64,000 bases of DNA, taken from NCBI GenBank assembly GCA_902780455.1, contig CACZFO010000001.1:1-64000 (forward strand), written 5' to 3'. Under the pieces are notes generated by a model that saw nothing but the letters and a program-made list of their open reading frames with translations, did no database searches and had not been told where the DNA came from. This stretch comes from an uncultured Bacteroidia bacterium. GTDB taxonomy: Bacteria; Bacteroidota; Bacteroidia; Bacteroidales; UBA932. The position numbers were made by a program, and so were the translations under genes. Positions 17,197 to 25,815 of the stretch are shown in pieces. Every line of letters begins with the position of its first letter. Position 1 is the stretch's first letter.

Positions 17197-17668
17197 GATC
17201 TCTTCATATCTTCTTTTTGCCCTGGCGGCATTGGTTTCCTCATGCAGCCAGCCCCTCGAGCATTCATGCTTCAGGAGCGTGGACAGCCTGAGAGGATGGA
17301 TGGAGGAAGACACCATAAACCTCTCGCTGGAACTTATGGAAAGTGACTTTCCCGCCACCCTCCAGCTAAGTGCGCAGGCAAAGGAAGACGCAATAGGACA
17401 AGACTTTACCATATATCTCACCTTTGTTTCTCCTGACAATGATTTCTATCGCGATACAGTAACCCTGAGGTTCGGACAGAGTGAAGGCGGAACCATCCGT
17501 AAAAAAGGCAGTACCATACAGATTCTCTGGCCATACCTCCACATAGACCGTCTGAACAAGGAAGGACGGTGGCGGATACTTCTGCAAAGGAGCAACGAAG
17601 ACAAGGACTTGTATTCCATGATTTCCGGAATGGGAATATCGGTTTCCAAACAAACAAAAGACAGATGA
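17186..17668 (+). CDS. gldH: GldH-like gliding motility lipoprotein
   Basis: A 160-residue lipoprotein: hydrophobic leader then lipobox VSSC. The mature part has the GldH-like pattern (W.E.D..NL.L, a middle beta region, a late WPYLHIDRLNKEGRWRILL). GldH was defined in the Flavobacterium gliding apparatus; in non-gliding Bacteroidales it persists as a conserved lipoprotein next to ricT. The assignment rests on position plus the lipobox and weak motifs. The ATG at 17186 lies inside the end of ricT, and the stop overlaps the trmB start as ATGA, indicating translational coupling. Confidence 0.65.
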   Translation: MALRISSYLLFALAALVSSCSQPLEHSCFRSVDSLRGWMEEDTINLSLELMESDFPATLQLSAQAKEDAIGQDFTIYLTFVSPDNDFYRDTVTLRFGQSEGGTIRKKGSTIQILWPYLHIDRLNKEGRWRILLQRSNEDKDLYSMISGMGISVSKQTKDR

Positions 17669-18441
17669 GCACTATAGGAAAATTGGAAAAGTTCCGTCAG
17701 AACCTGACCTTCAAATGCCTGCTTCAGCCAAGGATGGAGGAGGTGTTCAGGACAGACTACCGCCTGAAGGGAAAATGGCATCAGGAGTTCTTTCAAAACG
17801 ACAACCCGATTACGCTGGAACTCGGATGCGGAAAGGGAGAATACACGGTTGCTCTTGCCAAGCTGTATCCCGACAGGAATTTCATAGGGATAGACATCAA
17901 GGGAGCAAGGTTGTGGAAAGGAGCCCGCGAGGTTGAACAGCTGGGGCTCAAGAACGTCTGCTTTGTGCGCACCAACATAGATTTCATCGAGTGGATCTTC
18001 GGAAAAGATGAGATAGATTCCATCTGGATAACTTTTGCCGATCCCCAGCTCAGATCGCCCAGGAAAAGACTCACCGGAGGAATGTTCCTGGAGAGGTACG
18101 CCAAGTTCCTAAAACCTGGAGGAACCGTCAACCTCAAGACAGACAGCCGCTTCCTTCATGAATACACTGCTGCAATGGTTGAGGCGAACCACCTGGAACT
18201 GCTTTGCAAAAGCACTGACATCTACAACCAGCAGCAGCCGGCTTTCCCCTCCGAACTCAAAACCGTCCAGACTTTCTACGAACAGTATTTCCTCAAGATG
18301 GGGCTGCCCATAACCTACCTTGGGTTCCGTCTGGAAAACAGGGATTCCCGGCGATGCCTGACATTTGCAGAACCGGAATGGGATGCAGCGTACTGGCTTG
18401 AAAAAGAATCTCAGGGAAGAACTCCCGGAAGAATAAGATAA
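17665..18441 (+). CDS. trmB: tRNA (guanine-46-N7)-methyltransferase
   Basis: A 258-residue SAM enzyme that makes m7G46 in tRNA variable loops. Motif I is LELGCGKGEYT near residue 52, then NFIGIDIKG; the family-typical ITFADPQLRSPRKRL follows (commonly FPDPW.K.RH in proteobacteria; Bacteroidota use a Q here), and the C-terminal RLENR region is present. The ATG at 17665 overlaps the gldH stop. It is the sixth gene of the plus-strand run. Confidence 0.92.
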   Translation: MSTIGKLEKFRQNLTFKCLLQPRMEEVFRTDYRLKGKWHQEFFQNDNPITLELGCGKGEYTVALAKLYPDRNFIGIDIKGARLWKGAREVEQLGLKNVCFVRTNIDFIEWIFGKDEIDSIWITFADPQLRSPRKRLTGGMFLERYAKFLKPGGTVNLKTDSRFLHEYTAAMVEANHLELLCKSTDIYNQQQPAFPSELKTVQTFYEQYFLKMGLPITYLGFRLENRDSRRCLTFAEPEWDAAYWLEKESQGRTPGRIR

Positions 18442-18445
18442 CATC

Positions 18446-19612
18446 ATGGAAAAATACATCAAGGCTAACGAAGAAGAAATCAGATTCATTACTGAACTTA
18501 GGCACAGGATACACAGCCGTCCGTGCCTGAGCGGCAATGAAAAAGAAACTGCCCAGATAATAACTTCCGTCCTGACCGGATGCGGAGTTGACGATATCTG
18601 GACAAATATCGGAGGGCACGGAATCCTCGCCCGTTTCAACTCAGGAGTGGAAGGACCGGCCGTCCTTTTCAGGTGCGAACTCGACGCCCTGCCAATAAAA
18701 GAAGCTGTACAGAGGCCTTACATGTCTGTATATGATGGCATTGCTCATTGCTGCGGCCATGACGGCCACATGGCAATGTTGTGCGGTCTGGCCCGTTGGA
18801 TTTCTCAGAACAGGGCCTCCGTCCTGAAAAGGGGAAGCGTTTTCCTACTGTTCCAGGGAGAAGAGGAGACCGGAGCCGGTGCCGCCAAGATGGCTGAATG
18901 GATGAAGGCCAACGGCATCTGCTTCGACTATGCCCTGGCACTGCATAACTGGCCTTCGTTCAAGAAAGGAAGCGTTGTAATCTATCCGGGTACCTATGCA
19001 TGGGCTTCCATAGGCATAAAGATGGATGTGACAGGCCATACCGCCCACGCAAGCGAACCTTGGGAGGCAGCAAATCCTACTGATGCCCTGATAGAGATAA
19101 TCCAGAAGGTGAATTCCCTCAACTCGGAATTTTCATTTTCAACGATAATAGGCGCATCTGTCGGAGACCTGGACTACGGCATCACCCCCGGACACGGATG
19201 GGTTGCCTCAACCACCAGAAGCCAGACAGATGAGGGGCTTGAAAAACTCAAGGACCAGATACTCGGCTCTGCAAAGGAAATCGTAGGCAGATACAAGGGC
19301 CTCAGCCTTGAGACTTCTTTCACGGATTATTTCCCGGCAACCATGAACACAGAACCCCTGACATCGCTGATAAAAGGAATAGCCGGGGAGGCTGGATATG
19401 AAACAGTGGAAAACAATGTTGGGACCAGGGGCAGCGACGACTTCGTACACATAGCAAAAATGGCCCGCAAGGGAGCCACTTTCTTTGACATAGGATGCGG
19501 AGAGGATCATGCACCTCTTCATCGCCCTGATTTCGATTTCGAAGACGGAATAATACCGGTAGGCCTTGACATCATCTGCCGCGCTTGCCTACATATTCTG
19601 CGAAACCTGTAA
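18446..19612 (+). CDS. M20 family metallopeptidase/amidohydrolase
   Basis: A 388-residue cytosolic zinc hydrolase of the M20D (aminoacylase/hippurate hydrolase) group. Metal-binding and catalytic motifs are present: ELDALPI, CCGHDGHMAML, QGEEETGAGA, HNWP and the dimerisation-domain GHTAHAS. The late histidine motif is DHAPLHRPDFDF. Substrates are likely N-acyl or short peptide amides; specificity cannot be read from the sequence. It starts 4 nt after trmB and ends 41 nt inside the convergent prenyl synthase gene, the longest 3' overlap in the window. Confidence 0.88.
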   Translation: MEKYIKANEEEIRFITELRHRIHSRPCLSGNEKETAQIITSVLTGCGVDDIWTNIGGHGILARFNSGVEGPAVLFRCELDALPIKEAVQRPYMSVYDGIAHCCGHDGHMAMLCGLARWISQNRASVLKRGSVFLLFQGEEETGAGAAKMAEWMKANGICFDYALALHNWPSFKKGSVVIYPGTYAWASIGIKMDVTGHTAHASEPWEAANPTDALIEIIQKVNSLNSEFSFSTIIGASVGDLDYGITPGHGWVASTTRSQTDEGLEKLKDQILGSAKEIVGRYKGLSLETSFTDYFPATMNTEPLTSLIKGIAGEAGYETVENNVGTRGSDDFVHIAKMARKGATFFDIGCGEDHAPLHRPDFDFEDGIIPVGLDIICRACLHILRNL

Positions 19613-20570
19613 GAAACTCCTTTGCCCGGGACGGCGGAAGAGGGGTCAGGGAATCCACAGCAAGACCTATCTGGGTGGAGAGTTTCTGCGCCGCATAGTC
19701 TATTCCTTTGTTCCTGGCCACAAAATCAGATACTTCTGCCATGATTTGAGCCTCCTGCTGAGTTGTTTCCTTGGAGAAGATGTCTTCTATCGTACTGATT
19801 TTTGCTATTACGGCTGACGACTGCTCAGGGGCGTTTTTCATGGCCCCTATCAGCGGAAGGGTAATTTTCCTTTCCTTCAGGTCCGCTCCGGGCAGTTTAC
19901 CGGTATCCAGGCCCGGTGTATAATCCATGATGTCGTCTTTGATCTGGAAGGCAAGGCCTACATGCTCAGCATAGCTGGTAATGCAGTCGGTGCAGAGAGA
20001 ATCCGCACCGGAAGCCATGGCTGCAGACTTGAGCGAGGCTTCAAAAAGTGCAGCGGTCTTTCCGTATATTATCCTGAAATAATCGTCTTCATCGGTATCC
20101 AGTTTATCGGCCTTGTCAAGCTGGAGCAGTTCTCCTTCACTCATTTTCCGGATGGCTTCGCTGAAATTCAGGACTATTTGCTTATCACATCTGTCCACCA
20201 GCAGGTTGAGGCTTCTGGCCAGCCAGAAATCGCCGGTCAGAACGGCGGCCGGGGCTGAAAACATCGCCGAGACAGAAAGGATACCCCTTCTCATGCTGGC
20301 AGAATCTGCAACGTCATCGTGCATCAGGGTTGCAGTATGGAGCATTTCCGTAGCTGCGGCACAGCAATAGTTCTGCTCCGTGAGTTTTCCGCAGGCCAAA
20401 CCTGCAAGAAGGGAAAGGATTGGTCTGATCTCCTTTCCCCGGCTGCCAAGAACATACTTGTTAATGGCATTCAGATACTCTTCGTCCGAATGTATGGCAT
20501 TATTTAGGGTCTGACGATATTTCTCAAAGTCAGACCCTAAAAAACTTCTTGCACTTTCTGTGTCTGTCAT
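19572..20570 (-). CDS. Trans-polyprenyl diphosphate synthase
   Basis: A 332-residue all-helical prenyltransferase. The first aspartate-rich motif is HDDVADSASMRRG and the second is QIKDDIMDY, both intact. It extends a short allylic diphosphate with isopentenyl diphosphate, probably making the long side chain of menaquinone or a precursor; chain length cannot be assigned with certainty. It is the last gene of trxA-barrel-synthase, 7 nt after the barrel gene. Its 3' end overlaps the M20 gene by 41 nt, so each terminator would have to lie inside the other gene. Confidence 0.9.
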   Translation of the reverse strand: MTDTESARSFLGSDFEKYRQTLNNAIHSDEEYLNAINKYVLGSRGKEIRPILSLLAGLACGKLTEQNYCCAAATEMLHTATLMHDDVADSASMRRGILSVSAMFSAPAAVLTGDFWLARSLNLLVDRCDKQIVLNFSEAIRKMSEGELLQLDKADKLDTDEDDYFRIIYGKTAALFEASLKSAAMASGADSLCTDCITSYAEHVGLAFQIKDDIMDYTPGLDTGKLPGADLKERKITLPLIGAMKNAPEQSSAVIAKISTIEDIFSKETTQQEAQIMAEVSDFVARNKGIDYAAQKLSTQIGLAVDSLTPLPPSRAKEFLTGFAEYVGKRGR

Positions 20571-20577
20571 CCTTTTA

Positions 20578-21189
20578 CTAGAATGTAACCGCCAGGGAGA
20601 ATTCTATACCTCTTGCCTTTGAAGCCTTCCACTCTTCTCCAGCTATCTTGACTCCCTTTTTACCGTCTCCGACCCTGGTAAGATCCCAGTTGTACCTTAA
20701 ATTGAACTGAAGCTTCCAGACATCTACTCCGGCACCGAGTCCTATACCGCCCGTGAACCTGTTGATGTCATCCCAGGAGCCAACGTCAGAACTCTTTCCG
20801 AGAGCGTAGCTGATGTAAGGAACCACCTGCACAAACGGCCTTGCAACAACGAGGTTGGGACCGTACTGCAGGCTCACGGGGAGCTGCATGAAGCTCATGT
20901 TGAATTTATCCTTGTCCGCAACGGCCTTGTTCTCCAGGGTAGCGTTCTTCTGAACATACAAGAGCTCAGGCTGGACAACTATGCCCGGAGTCAAATGGAG
21001 CTTGTAGAGAACACCGGCCTGGAATCCGACGTTGTTCTTGAGCTTGAAGTCTTCTTTTGTAACATCAGAAAAGTGAGCGGTGTAGATACCTGCCTTTACA
21101 CCGAACTGGGCGGCGGCTTTCTTTGGAGCAGCCACGAACATGAGCGCAAGCGCCAATGCCGCAACTGCAAACTTGGTCGTCTTTTTCAT
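20578..21189 (-). CDS. Outer-membrane beta-barrel protein (PorT-like family)
   Basis: A 203-residue protein with a signal peptide (residues 1-27, cleavage near KAAAQ). Alternating amphipathic strands follow, such as GVKAGIYTAHFSD, GFQAGVLYKLHL, GIVVQPELLYVQKN and RPFVQVVPYISYALG, with a terminal strand GIEFSLAVTF ending in phenylalanine, the usual signal for Bam insertion. This is the outer membrane beta-barrel domain family common in Bacteroidota. The ATG at 21189 is chosen over a longer frame that would enter trxA. It lies 16 nt after trxA and 7 nt before the prenyl synthase. Confidence 0.85.
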   Translation of the reverse strand: MKKTTKFAVAALALALMFVAAPKKAAAQFGVKAGIYTAHFSDVTKEDFKLKNNVGFQAGVLYKLHLTPGIVVQPELLYVQKNATLENKAVADKDKFNMSFMQLPVSLQYGPNLVVARPFVQVVPYISYALGKSSDVGSWDDINRFTGGIGLGAGVDVWKLQFNLRYNWDLTRVGDGKKGVKIAGEEWKASKARGIEFSLAVTF

Positions 21190-21205
21190 ATTTATGTGTT
21201 TTTGG

Positions 21206-21523
21206 TTAAAGCAATGCCTTAAGCTTGGCCTCGATAGCTTCCTTGGTGTTGGAACCCACCATCTTGTCCTTGAGTTCTCCGTCCTTGAAGAAAAGAAGCG
21301 TAGGAATATTCCTGATACCATAGTTGACCGGAGTCTCTTCTGCCTCCTCCACGTTGCACTTGGCAATCACGGCCTTTCCCTCATACTCCTTTGCAAGTTG
21401 CTCAACAATAGGAGCTACCATGCGGCACGGACCGCACCATGTTGCCCAGAAATCAACCATTACGGGAAGCTTGCTGTCAAGGACCACTTCCTTGAAATTA
21501 GAATCAACTACATTAATTTCCAT
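21206..21523 (-). CDS. trxA: Thioredoxin
   Basis: A 105-residue classic thioredoxin with the redox motif W29-C30-G31-P32-C33 in FWATWCGPCRM and the cis-proline loop IRNIPTLLFF. It has no signal peptide, so it reduces cytosolic disulfides. First gene of its operon with the beta-barrel and prenyl synthase genes. No TAnnTTTG box is seen on its strand upstream. A 13-nt palindrome lies in the gap shared with kbl. Confidence 0.96.
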   Translation of the reverse strand: MEINVVDSNFKEVVLDSKLPVMVDFWATWCGPCRMVAPIVEQLAKEYEGKAVIAKCNVEEAEETPVNYGIRNIPTLLFFKDGELKDKMVGSNTKEAIEAKLKALL

Positions 21524-21557
21524 CTCTCAATGTTTTAAAAAAGTGATAAATACTAGG

Positions 21558-21570
21558 TGCTAAATTAGCA
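21558..21570. promoter_or_regulatory. Palindrome TGCTAA-A-TTAGCA between trxA and kbl
   Basis: A perfect 6-bp inverted repeat around a single central A, located 34 nt upstream of trxA and immediately upstream of two -7-like boxes for kbl. It looks like a dimeric regulator site rather than a terminator, since it has no loop and no T-run. Confidence 0.4.
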
Positions 21571-21572
21571 TT

Positions 21573-21596
21573 TATTTTTGAGAAATCGTACTTTTG
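21573..21596 (+). promoter_or_regulatory. Two tandem -7 boxes for kbl
   Basis: TATTTTTG at 21573-21580 and TACTTTTG at 21589-21596 both match TAnnTTTG. The downstream one leaves a 32-nt leader before the kbl ATG at 21629. Confidence 0.5.
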
Positions 21597-21628
21597 TTAA
21601 AGCAAGCAACTTAAAAACGACAAATACT

Positions 21629-22819
21629 ATGTATAAAGATTTCCAGTCTTATCTGAAAAAGGAGCTGTCTTCAATCAGGAAGGCAGGCCTTTACAAGGAA
21701 GAAAGAGTCATAACATCCCCTCAGAGGGCAGACATTACGGTCCAGGGCGGAAAGCAGGTGCTCAATTTCTGCGCCAACAACTACCTGGGTCTCAGCGACA
21801 ACCCAAGGCTCATCAATGCAGCCAAGAAAGCTCTTGACACGCACGGATACGGAATGAGCTCCGTAAGGTTCATCTGCGGAACCGGAGACCTCCAGAAAAA
21901 ACTCGAAGAGAAGATTTCCGAATTCTTCGGAACCGAGGACACCATCCTCTACACTTCTTGCTTTGACGCCAACGGCGGAGTGTTCGAACCACTGCTGGGC
22001 GAAGATGACGCCATCATCTCCGATGCCCTCAACCACGCTTCCATCATAGACGGAGTAAGGCTCTGCAAGGCTGTTCGTTACAGATATGCAAACGCCGACA
22101 TGGCAGAACTTGAGGAGTGCCTCAAGAAAGCCCAGAAACAGCGCTTCAGGATAATAGTCACTGACGGCGTGTTCTCAATGGACGGAAACGTTGCTCCTGT
22201 AGACAAGATCTACGCCCTTGCAAAGAAATACAACGCAATGGTGATGGTTGACGAAAGCCATTCTGCCGGAGTTGTTGGAAAGACCGGAAGGGGAACCACA
22301 GAACTCTACAAACTCAGGGGCAAGGTCGAGATCCTCACAGGAACTCTCGGCAAGAGCTTCGGAGGTGCAGTAGGTGGCTTTACCACAGGTAAGAAAGAGA
22401 TCATCGCGATGCTCAGGCAGAGGTCACGTCCTTATCTCTTCTCCAACTCAATCCCTCCTATGGTGGCTGCTGCCGGCATAGAGATGTTCAACATGATGAG
22501 CCGCACAAACAAGCTCCAGGACAAGCTTCATGAGAACACCGCATACTTCGTAGACAAGATGAAGAAGGCCGGGTTTGACATCAAGCCTACACAGAGCGCA
22601 ATCTGCGCCATCATGCTCTACGATGCAAAGCTTTCACAGCAGATGGCAGCCAAGCTCCTTGACGAGGGCATCTACGTTGTCGGATTCTACTATCCGGTAG
22701 TTCCTAAGGACCTTGCAAGAATCAGGGTGCAGGTTTCTGCAGGCCACACCAAGAAACAGCTGGACAGAGCCGTTGCCGCCTTTACCAAGATAGGCAAGGA
22801 GCTCAAGGTTCTCAAATAA
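21629..22819 (+). CDS. kbl: Glycine C-acetyltransferase (2-amino-3-ketobutyrate CoA ligase)
   Basis: A 396-residue PLP enzyme of the alpha-oxoamine synthase family. The PLP lysine is in GTLGKSFGGAVGG; the VDESHSAGVVG aspartate-histidine segment and LNFCANNYLGLS at the substrate end fit Kbl better than the related BioF or serine palmitoyltransferase. Kbl cleaves 2-amino-3-ketobutyrate with CoA into glycine and acetyl-CoA in threonine breakdown. Its usual partner, threonine dehydrogenase, is not adjacent. The ATG at 21629 gives MYKDFQSYLKKEL. Followed by a strong bidirectional terminator. Confidence 0.92.
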   Translation: MYKDFQSYLKKELSSIRKAGLYKEERVITSPQRADITVQGGKQVLNFCANNYLGLSDNPRLINAAKKALDTHGYGMSSVRFICGTGDLQKKLEEKISEFFGTEDTILYTSCFDANGGVFEPLLGEDDAIISDALNHASIIDGVRLCKAVRYRYANADMAELEECLKKAQKQRFRIIVTDGVFSMDGNVAPVDKIYALAKKYNAMVMVDESHSAGVVGKTGRGTTELYKLRGKVEILTGTLGKSFGGAVGGFTTGKKEIIAMLRQRSRPYLFSNSIPPMVAAAGIEMFNMMSRTNKLQDKLHENTAYFVDKMKKAGFDIKPTQSAICAIMLYDAKLSQQMAAKLLDEGIYVVGFYYPVVPKDLARIRVQVSAGHTKKQLDRAVAAFTKIGKELKVLK

Positions 22820-22838
22820 AAAAGAAAGGGGACAGAAT

Positions 22839-22873
22839 AAAAGGAGGCGGTTTGATTGGAACCGCCTCCTTTT
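22839..22873. terminator. Bidirectional intrinsic terminator between kbl and mscS
   Basis: A perfect stem, AAGGAGGCGGTT (22841-22852) with AACCGCCTCCTT (22860-22871), has a 7-nt loop, flanking A-run and T-run on both sides. It should stop both the plus-strand kbl message and the minus-strand channel operon. Confidence 0.9.
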
Positions 22874-22875
22874 TG

Positions 22876-25809
22876 TTACTTCTGATTCTTGTTGTTGGCC
22901 TCATCCTCCTCTTCCTTGATCTGCTTGATATAAATGTCCCGCTGAGGGAAAGGAATGGTGATGTTATTGGCATTGAGGGTGTTGTAAATGACCTCGTAAG
23001 CCGCAGCTGTGTATGAATAGCGTTCCGTTACCAGAACCTGCTGGTAAACCTTGACCAGAAGGCTGTTGTCGCCGAACTCCATCAGGCGGACAACTATACC
23101 GTACTTAGGGTCGAGCAGGCTGCGGCCGAACTTGTCCTTTACGTTGAGTTTGATCAGGGCCTTCTTCAACATGGAGCGGACCTGGTCTATGTTGGTTCCG
23201 TACTTTACGCCGACAGGCAGTATCAGAAGCTCGTAGGCGTTGTTCCTGGTGAGGTTCTTGAAATTCTTCTGGAACAGGTTGCTGTTAGGGAAGGCCATGA
23301 CGCTTCCGTATTCAGTTTCTATCAGGGTACTCTGATAGTTGATGCTGTCTACCACGCCTCGGATGCCGTCGCACTCCACATAGTCTCCAACCCTGAGTCT
23401 TCCGCTCATGAGTGAAATGCCGTAGAAAAGATTGTTGATTACGTCTTTCAAGGCAAAACCGATACCGGTTGCAAGACCCGCCGCAACGATGCTTATGGCC
23501 TGGCTCGGGATATGCAGGAGCACAAAGCAGGTAATGATGTAAACGCCCCATACAATGATACTAATCACCGAGTTGGCCAGGGTGAAGTTGATCATGTTCT
23601 CAGGCAGTTCGCTCTGGCCCGTGCGGGCAAGGGTAGAACGTATCTTGTAAACCCTGTAGAATGCCTTTGCCGCATAGTTCAGGAAACTGAAGACGAACCA
23701 CAGCGAAATAGCAGTGAGAATCTTTGTCACCGAAAGGTGTATAACGTTGTAGTTGAGGAAGTCTTTCTGCAGATAGGACAGGCTTATTGAAGAAAGGTCA
23801 AATACCCTTGATGCCATGTATACGCACAAAGGGATGGACCATACCGACACGGCAGGGATAATAGCCTTCCTGAACATGTCATAAAACCAGGTAACCTCTA
23901 TGTGCGAACCTTTTACCTTGTTGTTTATCAAGAATCTGTGGGTTCTGCGATAGGCAAGCTTGCGCTTGAACATGTACCTCTCGTAATATATCTTCAGCAG
24001 GTCGGTTGCGGCTGTGATGCTCTGGATTATTGACAGCTGGAATATCCACCAGATTATCACGAGTATGCTCAGGAAGATATATCCGCTGAAAGACATGACC
24101 GTAGTAACCACAAGCACAAGCAGGGTGATGAAGTTGTAGATCATGTCATAGAACGTAAGCTTGCTCTTGAATTTGCGGCAGACACGTGACTGCCAGATGG
24201 TAAACAGAAGCAGCAGCGGAGGGAATACTACGTTTACGAACGTATTTGGTGCAAATGATATCCTTATCACGATGATGATAAGGCAGAGAACCATGATAGG
24301 TATGTAGGAACGGATTCCGCTCTTTACCTGGTCGGCCTTCAGCCTGATTGCAAATGACAGGAAGATGGCAGCGAGCAACCATGCGAACTCCACCAGGAGC
24401 CTGGTTCCCATCTTCATGAAATTCTGATTTGAAGATGCCATCGCCACCGTTATCGTGATGGCAAAAATCGCCACGATTCCGAAAAGCGTCATGCACAGTC
24501 CGTGATCCTTGAACCGCTCGCTTCTGAAATACCTGAACTTCCGCTTCAGAAGCTTGATTATCAGATGGCTCAAACCTATGGCAATTGCCAGGTAGAACAG
24601 CACGAACAGCACCATCCCCACGAAATTCTGCAACCTCCACTGGCTTCTCACCCCGGTATTTGAGTAAGAAGACGCTATCCACTTGTCAGACAGGTCCATC
24701 TTGGCCCTTTTCCAATAGTTGGAAAATCTCCTGAGGATTGTCAGATAACCGGTCTGCCCGTCTACGAAGATGTTTTTCTGTACTTCCTGATATCTGTTCT
24801 GGGCGTAGGTGTACGCTTCCTGGAGCTGCTGCCAGGTAGCATCGTAATTGACGCTGTCTATGATAATCCTGGCCCTTGCCTGCTGATACATTTCGAGCAG
24901 GCTTTCAGAGTAATACAGGCAGCTGTCCCTGTTTGCCAGTGAGTTTCCGGAAAGGATGAACACATAGGTCTTGGCTCCCGTCTGACCTGTGGAATCGTCG
25001 ATGGTGACGATATCTCCCTCGGATGAAAAGGAAACCATTGAAGATGATGAGGAGTCAATGAGTTCCTCCCTGCCGCCTTCTTCATCATTTTCGGAACTTC
25101 CGGTAAAAAGCGTGGAAGCCAGAGACCTGAGTACACTCTGACCTTTTTCTTTCTGAGGGTCCTGTTTGTCCTCGATTGCCTCAGCTACGACGGAAGAATC
25201 AGGCTTGTTCTCTTCTTCCGGTTCCAGAATGTCTTCTTGCTTGGGAGTGTCTTCCTTCCTCCCCTTTTCCCTCAGGGCCTGCCGCCTGTCTCCCTCCTCG
25301 TTTTTCTTGTGAAGGCTGATAGCCTCTTCCTGGAGACGGCTTGCCAGGATGACGGTCGAATCGGCCATGTCGAAGTTGTCTTCTTCCAACCTGACAGGAG
25401 GAAGGCATTTCAGGGTATATATCAGTTTCTGGTATCTTTCGATTTCTATGTCCATCTGGTTTATGATATCCACGAACGGCCTGCGGTTACGGCTGAAATC
25501 GCGATATCTTTTTGAAACCTCCTCAAGGGCATAGGTCAGGTCAAACGTAAAGTTCTGTTTCTGGGAATAGAGGATGATGGAGAGCTCGTTGCAGTCTTCC
25601 ATCAGTTCTACCATCTGCTTCTGTTGGTTTTCCCTGGAGCTGTTGATAGAGGACCTTGCCCTGTTCATCCTGGTGTACGCATGCTTGAGTTCAAACTTGA
25701 GCACCCGGAGGGTCTGGGTAAGGTCTCTCTCTTCAAACACGGCGGCAACCGGTTCTATCAGCCCGAAGAGAAGGACCAGCAACAGAAGTACCCTAAAAAA
25801 TCTTTTCAT
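22876..25809 (-). CDS. Large MscS-family mechanosensitive channel
   Basis: A 977-residue protein, far longer than MscS (about 290) and closer to MscK/YbdG-like giants. Layout: signal peptide at 1-24 (LIEPVAAVF), a periplasmic coiled-coil region to about 390 with an acidic low-complexity linker near 200-230 (EPEEENKPDSS), about ten membrane helices from 400, and the MscS pore and beta domain at the C-terminus (AAGLATGIGFALKDVINNL, RVGDYVECDGIRGVV, FPNSNLFQKNFKNLTRN). It should gate under membrane tension. It follows the GHL10 gene by 6 nt. Confidence 0.9.
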   Translation of the reverse strand: MKRFFRVLLLLVLLFGLIEPVAAVFEERDLTQTLRVLKFELKHAYTRMNRARSSINSSRENQQKQMVELMEDCNELSIILYSQKQNFTFDLTYALEEVSKRYRDFSRNRRPFVDIINQMDIEIERYQKLIYTLKCLPPVRLEEDNFDMADSTVILASRLQEEAISLHKKNEEGDRRQALREKGRKEDTPKQEDILEPEEENKPDSSVVAEAIEDKQDPQKEKGQSVLRSLASTLFTGSSENDEEGGREELIDSSSSSMVSFSSEGDIVTIDDSTGQTGAKTYVFILSGNSLANRDSCLYYSESLLEMYQQARARIIIDSVNYDATWQQLQEAYTYAQNRYQEVQKNIFVDGQTGYLTILRRFSNYWKRAKMDLSDKWIASSYSNTGVRSQWRLQNFVGMVLFVLFYLAIAIGLSHLIIKLLKRKFRYFRSERFKDHGLCMTLFGIVAIFAITITVAMASSNQNFMKMGTRLLVEFAWLLAAIFLSFAIRLKADQVKSGIRSYIPIMVLCLIIIVIRISFAPNTFVNVVFPPLLLLFTIWQSRVCRKFKSKLTFYDMIYNFITLLVLVVTTVMSFSGYIFLSILVIIWWIFQLSIIQSITAATDLLKIYYERYMFKRKLAYRRTHRFLINNKVKGSHIEVTWFYDMFRKAIIPAVSVWSIPLCVYMASRVFDLSSISLSYLQKDFLNYNVIHLSVTKILTAISLWFVFSFLNYAAKAFYRVYKIRSTLARTGQSELPENMINFTLANSVISIIVWGVYIITCFVLLHIPSQAISIVAAGLATGIGFALKDVINNLFYGISLMSGRLRVGDYVECDGIRGVVDSINYQSTLIETEYGSVMAFPNSNLFQKNFKNLTRNNAYELLILPVGVKYGTNIDQVRSMLKKALIKLNVKDKFGRSLLDPKYGIVVRLMEFGDNSLLVKVYQQVLVTERYSYTAAAYEVIYNTLNANNITIPFPQRDIYIKQIKEEEDEANNKNQK

Positions 25810-25815
25810 CTGTCT

